Positions 26,373 to 35,670 are shown, numbered from the stretch's first letter. The stretch: DNA of 64,000 nt from Desulfosudis oleivorans (GCA_020723305.1 DYJC01000019.1:1-64000), one strand, 5' to 3'. Program-made: numbers and translations. The notes: a model not told the origin generated them from the letters alone.

Positions 26373-26842
26373 GGTTGGATCTCCTGTTCGATCATTGCAT
26401 CCGGTACGGATGGGGATGCATCGGCCTGATGTAAAGGATTGGGGCCGAGACTACGGATGGTTTCGATCATATTTTTGATGTGCTCGACAAAATGACGAGC
26501 GTCTGCTGCACCGATATTGATCATCCGCAAACGCTCCATTTCAAAACCGGCCTCGGACAGTATCTGACGGGTGTAGTTCACCCGGCGTTTGGCCATTAAA
26601 TTACCTTCAATAAAATGGCAGCTTCCTTCTTCACATCCGGCAACAAGGACGCCGTCCGCACCGTTTTCAAATGCTTTCATGAAATATTCAACTTCCAGCT
26701 TGCCGGTACAGGGCGTGCGGATAATCCGGATATTCGTCGGGTATTGAAGTCGCATGGAACCTGACAGGTCCGCAGAGGAATACGCTCAGTAATGGCAGCA
26801 AAAGGCGATTATTTTGGGTTCAAACGGGTTTTGGTTCATCAT
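26369..26842 (-). CDS. MvhD-like subunit with in-frame UGA, predicted selenoprotein
   Basis: Translation from ATG at 26842 gives MMNQNPFEPKIIAFCCHY, then UGA at 26788-26786, then AYSSADLSGSMRLQYPTNIRIIR and so on, 157 residues to the stop at 26369. Normal MvhD proteins read F-C-C-N-W-C-S-Y-A-G-A-D-L here, so the UGA falls exactly on a conserved cysteine and the homology continues on both sides. The rest has TPCTGKLEVEYFMKAFENGADGVLVAGCEEGSCHFIEGN. VhuD of Methanococcus, a member of this family, is a known selenoprotein. An internal ATG at 26755 would give a truncated protein. It lies 13 bp after hdrA. Confidence 0.85.
26756..26771 (-). promoter_or_regulatory. Candidate bacterial SECIS hairpin after UGA
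   Basis: Starting 14 bases after the UGA, GGACCU pairs with AGG(U)UCC, with one bulged U, around the loop GUC. A short stem with G and U in the apical loop at this distance is the expected form of a bacterial SECIS read by SelB. The fold is hand-drawn and unverified. Confidence 0.55.
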
Positions 26843-26855
26843 ATTTCTCTTTTAC

Positions 26856-29800
26856 CTAATTGGGTAACTCTTTATTTTTGTGAAACAGTTCATCCAGCAT
26901 GGCGATAAAATGTTTTGTCTCAAAATGGTTGAGCTGGATTGCACGGGCAGGACACTCTGATGCGCAGATCCCGCATCCCATGCATTTGGCGGCTGCAATC
27001 TCGCCTTTATGATCTTTATTCATAAATGGTGCACCATAGGGGCACGAATGAACACAGGTCATACATGAAATACACTTGCTCTGGTCAACTCTTGAAACCT
27101 GGGCGCCCACCTCAAGATGCGTCTTGGAAAGCACCGTAGCTGCTCGCGCCGCCGCAGCTCGGGCCTGGGAGATGTTTTCGTCCATAAACTTGGGTGAGTG
27201 GGCCAGACCGCAGAGGAATATCCCCTCGTTTGCAAAATCAACCGGCCGGAGTTTCATATGTGCTTCCACATAAAAACCATTGGCATTGAGCGGAACCTTG
27301 AGCATATTTGAAAGCAAGCGGTTGCCTGAAAGTGGTGTGATGCCGGTACTCAACACCACCTGGTCCGTTTCGATTTCAATGGTTTCCGGAAAATCCGGGC
27401 TGTCAATGGTGACCAGAAGTTGGGTGCCGTTTGTCACAACCGGCGGTTTTTCCTTGTCATAGCGGATAAACACCACTCCGGCCTTGCGGGCTTCTTTGTA
27501 ATATGTTTCACGGAATCCATAGGTGCGGATATCCCGATACAGGACAAAGATATTGGTGTCCGGGTTCTGTTTTTTTATGGAAAGGGCGTTTTTGATTGCC
27601 ATGGAGCAGCAGAGACGGCTACAGTATTCCCGTTCATCATTGCGCGAGCCCACACATTGAATCATGATAATGTTCTGGGCGGATGTATCGAACGTATGAT
27701 CATAGAGGCGTTTTTCAAGCACTGTCTGGGTGATGACATGATCCGATTCTGCGGCAAGAAATTCGGTTGTTCCTGCCGGGTCCGCACCGGTGGCGACAAT
27801 AACGGCTCCGCAAGGCACATCCATACTGTTACCGTTCCGGGCAAGAGTCATCCTGAATTTTCCCACATGGCCGGCAATACCGGTGACCTCTGTTTCCAGA
27901 TGAAGCTTGACCTGTGGATGGTTTTTCACTTGTTGGATCAGATCGTTTGTAAAGCCTGCGATGTCATGATGTTCCAGCGTACCGTGAATGGTGTGCAGAT
28001 GGCCGCCAAGCTGTCCGGTCTTTTCAACAAGATGCACCTTGAATCCCTGGTTGGCCAGTGACAGCGCCGCAGTCATTCCGCTGAGTCCGCCACCGATCAC
28101 AAGACCCTCCTGGTTTATGGCAAGGGATTCTCCGATCTGCGGCTTGAGCAGACGCGCCCTCGCCAGGGACATGCGTACCAGTTCAATCGCTTTTTCCGTT
28201 GCGGCTTCCGGCTCGGAAGCATGAACCCAGGAACACTGATCCCGGATATTGGCCAGGTCAAAGAGATATGGATTCAACCCGGCTTCACGCAACGTTTCCC
28301 GGAACAGGGGTTCGTGAGTCCGGGGTGTGCAGGAGGCCACTACAATGCGGTTGAGCCGGTGTTGTATGATGGCTTCCTTGACCTCGGACAGGCTGGCATC
28401 GGAACAGGCATACATGGTATGGGTTGCCAGAACCACATCAGGATCATTGGAAACAGCGCTGGTCACTTTTTCCACATCCACCGTGGAGGCGATGTTAATG
28501 CCGCAGTGGCATACAAACACTCCGATTCTGGGCATTTCATCCGTTATGTCATGCTCTTCCGGATATTCTCTTTTGGTCACCAGCTTATTCCGGACCTCGG
28601 ACAGTTGTTCCATGGACATGGAGGCAGCAGCACTCGCCTGGGTAACGGTTTCCGGGATATCTTTTGGTTCCTGAAATGCACCTGCCACAAATACACCGGG
28701 AAGTGATGTCTGTAATGGATTGAGACGGTCTGTTGCGCAAAATCCGAATTCATTCAGACGGATACCCAGGCGGGAGATCGTTTCAGATACGGCTGGTTTG
28801 GGGTCCAGGCCCACGGATAACACGACCATGTCAAACGCTTCTTCTTTACGTTCAAGATGATCCCCGATAAAACTCAGTATGAGATTTCTTGTTTTTGGGT
28901 TCTCTACAACCCTTGAGGGCATGCTCTTCATATAATGAATGTTGCCCTGTGCTTTTGCGCGTTCATAATACTGGTCAAAGTCTTTTCCAAATGCACGGAT
29001 ATCCATATAAAAGATGGTTACATCCAGCCCGTCCACATGTTCGCAAGCAACCATGGCCTGCTTGGTGGTTGCCATGCAGCAGATAGAGGAGCAGTATTCA
29101 TTGTGGCATTTTGAATCCCGTGAACCCACACACTGAATAAAGGCAATTCGTTTTACTTCCTTTTTGTCGGATGGCCGGATGACGTGTCCATGGTAAGGTC
29201 CTGCCGCAGAAAGCATCCGTTCAAACTGAACACTGGTGAGGACATTCGCATATCTTCCGAAACCGAATTCTCCCTTGGTTTTTGCATCAAACTCCTGGAA
29301 ACCGGGAGCCAGAATGATCGAACCGATGTCCAGGGTGATGATCTTCTCCTGCATATTATGAACAATGGCTTTCTTTTCACAGGCTTCTGCACATGCGTTG
29401 CATTCGGAGCAGAGGGCACAATTCAGGCATCTTTCACATTCTGCGAGGGCATCTTCTTCGGAAAAACAGGTTTCAATTTCGGAAAAATCTTTGATACGTT
29501 GGGCTACGGGCAGCTCTTTTGCTGTGGCACGCGGTTTTTTGATGATACCTTTTTCAGAGGGTAGAAGTTCATCGGAAATTGGGTTGAGTGTATCCTGGAA
29601 CCGGAAAATTTCTGCTTCTCCACCGCGGATATACCCGTCAATGGATTCTGCAGCCCGTTTTCCGGCTGCAACCGCCTCGATGACTGTGGCTGCACCGGTT
29701 ACAATATCTCCACCTGCAAATACGCCCGGTATTTTCGTTATACCGTTATGATCGGCTTCGATATTTCCCCATTTATTCACAGCAAGATTGGATGCGGATT

Positions 29801-31325
29801 CCGTCAAACAGGTATCCGGTTCGCTGCCTATGGCCAGAATCAATTTGTCTGCGGCCATCTCAAATTCAGAACCCTGGATGGGGATAGGTTTGCGACGACC
29901 GGAGTCATCGGGTTCCCCCAGTTTCATCCGGATACATCTGACCTTATCAAGTTTATTGTTTCCGCTACTGATACATTCAACAGGTGCTGTCAGAAATTCA
30001 AAATGAACACCTTCCTCGACAGCATGGTTGATCTCTTCCTGTATGGCAGGAAGTTCTTTTTCACTTCTGCGGTATACAATGCTGACCTTTTCCGCACCCA
30101 GACGAATGGCAGTGCAAGCTGCATCCATGGCAACATCACCACCGCCTACAACAATGACATCTCCTTTGAGTACGGGTTTTTCATTATCCGTACTTGCCTT
30201 CCGGAGAAATGCAAGACCCTGTTCCACGCCTTCAAGGGTCTCTCCTTCTATCTTAAGAGAAACACCTTTTTGAGTGCCGATACCGATAAATACAGCATCA
30301 TACTCCTTGGTTATTTTTTCAAAGGAGATATCTTTCCCGATCGTGGTGTTATAAATAAAGGTGACCCCTTTTCGCCGGATCAGTTCAACTTCATAGTCCA
30401 GTATATTGACCGGAAGACGGTATTCCGGAATTCCCCACCGGAGCATACCACCTGCTGCCGGAGATGCCTCATATACGGTTACCGCATACCCCCGATCCGC
30501 AAGGTCCTGCGCAGTTGTGAGTCCGGAAGGTCCGGCGCCGATCACCGCAACTTTTTTTGCATCCGGGGCCGGCGTTTTCTCTACCGGGAGGGAGAGTTCG
30601 CCGGATTCGATCATCTCCATCTCTTTATCCGAGGCAAACCGTTTCAGTTGGCGTATGGCCACTGCTGAATCCAGACTGCTTCTTGTACAGGTGGCTTCAC
30701 AGGGATGGGTGCATACACGGCCGCATATGGCGGACAGGGGATTTCTTTCCCGGATCATTGCAACCGCTTTGGCATACTCTTTCTTCTTGATAAGCTGGAC
30801 ATATCCCTGCACATTGATATTGGCCGGGCAGGCGATTTTACAGGGTGCATGACCGAGTTTTTGAATTCCGACAACATTGGGTATGGCCTGGGCAGAGTAT
30901 TTGGCAATGGCCTTTCTGGTTCCCAGATTCCGGTTGAACCTGTCTGGAATATCCACCGGGCAGACCCGGATGCAGTCACCGCAGTCATTACAGATTTTTT
31001 CATCGACATAACGGGGAGATTGTTTGACCGAAGCGGTGAAATGGCCTGGCTCACCCTCGATTTTCATCAGTTCTGAATGGGTCAGGATATTGATATTCAA
31101 ATTGCGGAAGCATTCCACAAGTTTGGGGGAGACAATACAGGTAGCGCAATCACCTGTGGGGAATGTTTTGTCCAGATGAGACATCATGCCGCCGATAGCG
31201 GCAGAACGTTCAACAAGATAAACCTTGAAACCGGCGTTGGCAAGATCAAGGGATGCCTGAACACCGGCAATCCCGCCGCCTTGCACCAGAACAGCACCGA
31301 TTTTTTTATTTTCCTTTGTTACCAT
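26856..31325 (-). CDS. Giant HdrA with inserted NfnB/GltD-like domain and second HdrA unit
   Basis: Start ATG 31325 (GGAAGTGGA upstream); 1489 residues. Order: an HdrA FAD domain (GGGIAG 16-21; Cys112-122 cluster); an inserted GltD/NfnB-like module (~155-570; FAD GAGPSG 263-268, NADPH-type GGGDVAMD 394-401); a seven-Cys ladder (630-649); the rest of the first HdrA; a second HdrA (VCHCG 938-942; GGGLSG 1078-1083; QCVGSR 1223-1228); and a C-terminal 2x[4Fe-4S] ferredoxin (Cys1418-1428 and 1448-1458). HdrA is the flavin-bifurcating core of HdrABC; the insert would add a pyridine-nucleotide site. Adjacent hdrB, hdrC, mvhD and metFV support a soluble electron-bifurcating assembly. Confidence 0.88.
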   Translation of the reverse strand: MVTKENKKIGAVLVQGGGIAGVQASLDLANAGFKVYLVERSAAIGGMMSHLDKTFPTGDCATCIVSPKLVECFRNLNINILTHSELMKIEGEPGHFTASVKQSPRYVDEKICNDCGDCIRVCPVDIPDRFNRNLGTRKAIAKYSAQAIPNVVGIQKLGHAPCKIACPANINVQGYVQLIKKKEYAKAVAMIRERNPLSAICGRVCTHPCEATCTRSSLDSAVAIRQLKRFASDKEMEMIESGELSLPVEKTPAPDAKKVAVIGAGPSGLTTAQDLADRGYAVTVYEASPAAGGMLRWGIPEYRLPVNILDYEVELIRRKGVTFIYNTTIGKDISFEKITKEYDAVFIGIGTQKGVSLKIEGETLEGVEQGLAFLRKASTDNEKPVLKGDVIVVGGGDVAMDAACTAIRLGAEKVSIVYRRSEKELPAIQEEINHAVEEGVHFEFLTAPVECISSGNNKLDKVRCIRMKLGEPDDSGRRKPIPIQGSEFEMAADKLILAIGSEPDTCLTESASNLAVNKWGNIEADHNGITKIPGVFAGGDIVTGAATVIEAVAAGKRAAESIDGYIRGGEAEIFRFQDTLNPISDELLPSEKGIIKKPRATAKELPVAQRIKDFSEIETCFSEEDALAECERCLNCALCSECNACAEACEKKAIVHNMQEKIITLDIGSIILAPGFQEFDAKTKGEFGFGRYANVLTSVQFERMLSAAGPYHGHVIRPSDKKEVKRIAFIQCVGSRDSKCHNEYCSSICCMATTKQAMVACEHVDGLDVTIFYMDIRAFGKDFDQYYERAKAQGNIHYMKSMPSRVVENPKTRNLILSFIGDHLERKEEAFDMVVLSVGLDPKPAVSETISRLGIRLNEFGFCATDRLNPLQTSLPGVFVAGAFQEPKDIPETVTQASAAASMSMEQLSEVRNKLVTKREYPEEHDITDEMPRIGVFVCHCGINIASTVDVEKVTSAVSNDPDVVLATHTMYACSDASLSEVKEAIIQHRLNRIVVASCTPRTHEPLFRETLREAGLNPYLFDLANIRDQCSWVHASEPEAATEKAIELVRMSLARARLLKPQIGESLAINQEGLVIGGGLSGMTAALSLANQGFKVHLVEKTGQLGGHLHTIHGTLEHHDIAGFTNDLIQQVKNHPQVKLHLETEVTGIAGHVGKFRMTLARNGNSMDVPCGAVIVATGADPAGTTEFLAAESDHVITQTVLEKRLYDHTFDTSAQNIIMIQCVGSRNDEREYCSRLCCSMAIKNALSIKKQNPDTNIFVLYRDIRTYGFRETYYKEARKAGVVFIRYDKEKPPVVTNGTQLLVTIDSPDFPETIEIETDQVVLSTGITPLSGNRLLSNMLKVPLNANGFYVEAHMKLRPVDFANEGIFLCGLAHSPKFMDENISQARAAAARAATVLSKTHLEVGAQVSRVDQSKCISCMTCVHSCPYGAPFMNKDHKGEIAAAKCMGCGICASECPARAIQLNHFETKHFIAMLDELFHKNKELPN

Positions 31326-31377
31326 AATATTCCACTTCCCTTGCAAATACTTGAAGGCTCCATACAGGTACAACCGA

Positions 31378-32253
31378 TTAAACAGTTGCGGCTATGGCCT
31401 TTACAACCGGTGATGGGGAGACCACAAGTTTTTCCAGACCCAACTCCTTCCGGGAAAGTCCTAAGCATAAACCCATCAATTGTGTAATATATAAAACCGG
31501 CATGTCATACTGTTTTCCGGTTTGCTGTTTGATATCCATCTGCCGGAGGTCGAGATTCACCTGGCATAACGGACAAGCAACTGCGATACATTCCGCTTCA
31601 ACGGCCTTAGCCATTCCAATGATGGAATCCGAAAAGCTCACCACAAGATCCGACCTTGTCGTCAGCGAAAGACTGTTTCCGCAGCATTCAACTTTATAAG
31701 GCCAGTCCAGACTCTCTCCTCCCATGGCCCTGATCAGGTTATCCATGGATTGAGGATTTTCCGGGTCATCAAAATTGGTGATTTCCTGCGGGCGAACCAG
31801 AAGACACCCATAATAGGAAGCAACCCGGAGTCCGTTCAGGGAATATGTAAATGCATTTTGTAATGACTCTTTTCCATAGTCTTCCAGAAGCACTTCCATC
31901 ATATGTTTTATTTCAACAGATCCATCATAATCCCGGCCAATCGCATTTCTGACCTTTTTACGCATTTCCGGATGATTTTTGACTTCATGGTTTGCCGTCT
32001 TTAATCTGTTGTAACAGGCTGCGCAATTTACAACTATATCCAGCCCCATGTCCTTGGCCAGTATCAGGTTTGCAGCGGAAAGCGATGCAGCCAGAACACG
32101 ATCCGTCTGATGGCCGGGTGTGGAGCCGCAACAGGACCAGCCCTTGATTTCAATAAAATCAATACCCAGGGCGCGTGCGACCGCAATGCTGGAAGAATGC
32201 TGGTCTCGGGCGGATGATTCCGCTGAACAACCGGGATAATATGCATATTTCAT
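31378..32253 (-). CDS. hdrB: HdrB-like CCG subunit
   Basis: A 291-residue protein starting MKYAYYPGCSAESSARDQHSS, a typical HdrB opening, with two CCG motifs (CCGSTPGH near residue 42 and CCGNSLSLTTRSD near 190). Each supplies cysteines for a non-cubane [4Fe-4S] cluster that in methanogens cleaves CoM-S-S-CoB. In a bacterial MetFV setting the disulfide substrate may be absent and the subunit may serve electron transfer. It starts in an ATGA overlap with hdrC. Confidence 0.88.
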   Translation of the reverse strand: MKYAYYPGCSAESSARDQHSSSIAVARALGIDFIEIKGWSCCGSTPGHQTDRVLAASLSAANLILAKDMGLDIVVNCAACYNRLKTANHEVKNHPEMRKKVRNAIGRDYDGSVEIKHMMEVLLEDYGKESLQNAFTYSLNGLRVASYYGCLLVRPQEITNFDDPENPQSMDNLIRAMGGESLDWPYKVECCGNSLSLTTRSDLVVSFSDSIIGMAKAVEAECIAVACPLCQVNLDLRQMDIKQQTGKQYDMPVLYITQLMGLCLGLSRKELGLEKLVVSPSPVVKAIAATV

Positions 32254-32819
32254 GATAAACGACCCTTGTTTTGCCTGGTTTTTCTGAAAATTCTTCTGAC
32301 TCTTTTTCGATTGGCACCCAATGACGGCAGCAATGCAATCTTTTTCTTTTGCATAATAATGGGCAGCTTATCCGTATCCCGCATATACGATGATGTGCCA
32401 ATTTTATAGGCTGTCATCAATGCAAGATCGTAGGTTCGTCCGAAAATTTCCACGGTTTTCAGAAATGCATTGTTGAATAAAGGAACATTCCCCTCCGGTA
32501 TTACCGCCTTCTTTTGAATGACGAGCGCACGCAGTGCATCCATAACCGAAACCATATCAATACCCATTGGGCATCTTGCAAAACAGGTTTCGCATGAGAC
32601 ACATGTCCAGATGAGATCGCTGGTCAAAAGCTCATCTCCGGCACCTAACTGCAGGCGTCTGATCAGTTCAGAAGGTGGTGATTGAACATGAGCTGAAACC
32701 GTGCAACCGCAAGAACATTTTTTACATTGATAACAAACAGCAAGGTCTATACCGGATATTTCTCTGATTTGATTCAGCAGGTTTTTGCCGGTTTGACCTT
32801 TTGTGATTCTGATTGTCAT
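32250..32819 (-). CDS. hdrC: HdrC-like ferredoxin subunit
   Basis: A 189-residue protein with two [4Fe-4S] motifs, CYQCKKCSCGCTV near residue 34 and CVSCETCFARCPMG near 72, in the order normal for HdrC. The first motif has C-T-V where most HdrC have C-P. It links HdrA clusters to HdrB. The gene overlaps hdrB by four bases and is separated from the amidotransferase gene upstream by 127 bp that contain a repeat. Confidence 0.87.
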   Translation of the reverse strand: MTIRITKGQTGKNLLNQIREISGIDLAVCYQCKKCSCGCTVSAHVQSPPSELIRRLQLGAGDELLTSDLIWTCVSCETCFARCPMGIDMVSVMDALRALVIQKKAVIPEGNVPLFNNAFLKTVEIFGRTYDLALMTAYKIGTSSYMRDTDKLPIIMQKKKIALLPSLGANRKRVRRIFRKTRQNKGRLS

Positions 32820-32840
32820 GGTGACCCTCTCTTACAGCTT

Positions 32841-32934
32841 GTTGGGTTTCGCCCCTTTTTCTAAACGATTTATTCCTGTAGGTTGGGTTGAGGTACGAAA
32901 CCCAACAAATCAGGGTGGGCTCAACCCAACCTAC
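32841..32934. repeat. GTAGGTTGGGTT-type nested inverted repeat inside the operon
   Basis: GTAGGTTGGGTTGAG (32878-32892) and CTCAACCCAACCTAC (32920-32934) are a perfect 15-bp inverted pair. A second pair, GTTGGGTTTCG at 32841 and CGAAACCCAAC near 32896, interleaves with it. This is a dispersed GTTGGGTTTCG/CAACCCAACCTAC palindrome seen in many bacterial genomes. Transcribed, it would form a stable hairpin between the amidotransferase gene and hdrC and could set relative expression. Confidence 0.75.
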
Positions 32935-32946
32935 TTCATTTAAAAA

Positions 32947-35595
32947 CTAATTATAAAGATCCCCCACGGTTTCCTGCTCTTTCATGGCTTTCTCTTTTTG
33001 AGCAATAGCCTTACCGACTGCCGATGGAACTACTTTCCGGTATACCTTTTCAGGTGGCTGCAATCGGCCGTCAACCGTCAATAGATCATTAACCTTTATT
33101 CCAAAAAGGCGCTCGTTTTCTTCCAGATAGGGCAAGATCAATTCCCAATCCTCCTGGGTAAGGGAAAGATACACCCCTCCATTCAGTTGCCCGTCAACGC
33201 ATACTCTGTAGGGATCACGAATAAATATCGCACCGCCTGAAGCAAGGGAAAACATGTTGCTGCCCGGGTACGGTTCAGGCAGGGGTATGATGTTCCCTTC
33301 ATCGTCAAACCGGATGGCATTCAGGATAACAAAGCCGCCGCCTTGGTTGGGATTACCGGCCATAAATGATTCCGCCAGGAAATCAAGGGAGGTTCCGTTG
33401 ATGATAACCCTTGGCTTTCCTACCGAATTAATGAGTGGCCTTCCGGCAGCATTGCCCATTATATAGACCTCTCCCCCCTTGGCTCCGTACATGAAGGTCT
33501 GCCCGGTATCACCATAAATTACCATCTTACCGCGCTTGATGATCTGACCCAGTTGATCCTGAGCATTTCCATGAACGGTTATGATCAGACCACAAATCCC
33601 GGATCCCAGGTAATCTCCTGAACTTCCATATACATCGATGGACACCTCATCCGTGCCGGGGCCTAAGCCGCATCCGATATAGCGCTGGCCTGAGCAGTCA
33701 TAACAGATAAATTTACGCCAGCCCTTCATATATGCATCGACGAGAAGTGCGGCATCACATTCATTCCCCTCCGGAGGGAAGATATCGGCGTGAATAACAA
33801 GGGTTGTTTCATCTGCCTTTGGCGCCCGCAGCAATGTACGGGTCGGATAATCAATCAACCGATGGGTAACACCGCTGCCGGTTTCCTCATCAAATTTGGG
33901 AAGACTGCCGAAAAGCATATCCAGTTCAATACGGATAATATGAAGGATATGACTCCGTTTTTTCAAACCGGTCGAGTATCTCCGGTCATTGAGCAGTGTC
34001 AGTACCTCGATCGCCGTTTTTAATATCCTGGGATTTTTCGCTGCTTCCCTGATGGCCCGGCACACGGCCAGGACATTCGCAAAACTGAAGTCCGGCATAT
34101 GATCCCGTATATAATCAAAAGCGGACTTTCCTTTACCTGCTTCCAGGAGGGCTTTTAGGTTATCTTTATGATCCGGCTGAAGCTCAGGCGATATTTCTTT
34201 TGTAAAATCAAACGGCTCGACAGGAGCCGGCATGCCTACCGGACTGCCGAATTTATCGGTACAGGTTATCCGGATTTTTCCGGAAGCATCCGGTTCAAGG
34301 TTGAATATAAACGCGCCACCATCTGTATAACTTCCACCACGGGCATTCCAGTACCGGTCCGCAACCGGGCATATCCGTTTATCATCTTTTGCCAGACTGA
34401 AAAGCGTGGCGTCAATTGCCTGTTTTTCAGAACCGATCAGGCCGACCTGTACTTCTCCATCCGACAATGCAAACACCTGGGGCCTCAGCATGGACGTATC
34501 GGTAATTCCCAGCAACTGAAGTCTGTTCTGACGGGAAATATTCCGGGCGATGATAAAAAACCACGGCCCATCTGGAGAACCATGAATATGGGTCGCCTGT
34601 ATGGCTCTGTAAATTTTTTGCTTATCCTCAGGAAGATGGTCAAAATCCAGTTCAGTGGTCGGAGCAAGCGCCTCGATAATATACTCCAGAGGATATTTAT
34701 AGGTCCGGCTGAGAAGATCAAACATCAATGCGGAAACCTCCGTATCGGTGATAAACTGCGGATAAATATGACGCTGGAGAAGATATTCTGAAACAGAATG
34801 ATAATTTGCAAAATCACCGTTATGAACAAGGGCCATATTCATGCCGGCAAATGGATGCGCGCCCCCGGGATGCCACACCCGGCCTTTTGTAGGAAACCGC
34901 TGATGTGCAATCCAAACATGAGCGGCCAGTTCTTCGATTTTGTAATATTGAACAATTGCTTCCGCAAATCCGACCACCTTTAAAATCATGATGTTTCTGC
35001 CATGGGACATGACAAAAGCTTTTTGATCGGTCAGCGATGCATAAAATTCCTGGTTCAGCTTAAAGCTGTTTTGATTGATGAACTCCTCTTCCGCTTCCTC
35101 TTTGTCGAACTTTTCCAGTCCGTTTTCTTTGATGAAAATGTCGAGAACAGCAGGTTTTACGCGGACAAAATAACGCCAGACATCCGGCGGTTTCACTTCC
35201 AGCCCCTGTACGGTTGTCCAGTCGTCAACCTTTTCAAGCTCTGCTTTTTTTTCAACATCAAAAAAGGGGGTGATATATTTTTCTTCCAGTTCAGATCGGA
35301 CGTCGGAATAGAGATATGCCACATGGATCATATAGTGATGCTCAAGGACTTCCCGGCTGACTCCGAGTTGTTCCGGGACCAAGCCGACAGCGGCGATACC
35401 GCCGCCTTTTCCATTCCCGCGATTATGCATCAATCTTGAAGGTTCGTAGATATGACGCCCGGGAACCGGCTCCGTGCAGCAAAAGCCCACAACACCGCAA
35501 CCACCTTCTTCCGCGTTTTTGGTGATGTCCGGAACATCCATTCCATCAACAAGTTTCCTTTTTGATTCCACAAATTTTTGTATTCTATCCATCAT
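32947..35595 (-). CDS. Glutamate-synthase-like amidotransferase fused to GXGXG domain
   Basis: ATG at 35595, nine bases after GGAG, is chosen over GTG at 35610; 882 residues. The class II amidotransferase begins at Cys33 (GGCGVVGF); the ~32 residues before it look like the propeptide removed in GltB, so Cys33 would become the N-terminal nucleophile. HQRFPT, HNGDFAN and DTEV motifs follow. The C-terminal ~250 residues form the GXGXG beta-helix (GCGLGPGTDE, GDTGQTFMYGAKGGEVYIMGNAAG). The FMN barrel normally between them is encoded by the last two genes of the run. It releases ammonia from glutamine for a partner. First gene after the tandem leader. Confidence 0.85.
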   Translation of the reverse strand: MMDRIQKFVESKRKLVDGMDVPDITKNAEEGGCGVVGFCCTEPVPGRHIYEPSRLMHNRGNGKGGGIAAVGLVPEQLGVSREVLEHHYMIHVAYLYSDVRSELEEKYITPFFDVEKKAELEKVDDWTTVQGLEVKPPDVWRYFVRVKPAVLDIFIKENGLEKFDKEEAEEEFINQNSFKLNQEFYASLTDQKAFVMSHGRNIMILKVVGFAEAIVQYYKIEELAAHVWIAHQRFPTKGRVWHPGGAHPFAGMNMALVHNGDFANYHSVSEYLLQRHIYPQFITDTEVSALMFDLLSRTYKYPLEYIIEALAPTTELDFDHLPEDKQKIYRAIQATHIHGSPDGPWFFIIARNISRQNRLQLLGITDTSMLRPQVFALSDGEVQVGLIGSEKQAIDATLFSLAKDDKRICPVADRYWNARGGSYTDGGAFIFNLEPDASGKIRITCTDKFGSPVGMPAPVEPFDFTKEISPELQPDHKDNLKALLEAGKGKSAFDYIRDHMPDFSFANVLAVCRAIREAAKNPRILKTAIEVLTLLNDRRYSTGLKKRSHILHIIRIELDMLFGSLPKFDEETGSGVTHRLIDYPTRTLLRAPKADETTLVIHADIFPPEGNECDAALLVDAYMKGWRKFICYDCSGQRYIGCGLGPGTDEVSIDVYGSSGDYLGSGICGLIITVHGNAQDQLGQIIKRGKMVIYGDTGQTFMYGAKGGEVYIMGNAAGRPLINSVGKPRVIINGTSLDFLAESFMAGNPNQGGGFVILNAIRFDDEGNIIPLPEPYPGSNMFSLASGGAIFIRDPYRVCVDGQLNGGVYLSLTQEDWELILPYLEENERLFGIKVNDLLTVDGRLQPPEKVYRKVVPSAVGKAIAQKEKAMKEQETVGDLYN

Positions 35596-35670
35596 TGTAA
35601 TATACTCCACATTATTTGTGGCAGAACCTGCATTCCAGTAAGCAAAACAGCCTCAATCGTCCAAAATAGC

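Noticed and set aside
26755-26755. Internal ATG as start of the first MvhD
   Set aside because: It removes the conserved N-terminal cluster motif, whereas the UGA read-through frame restores it.
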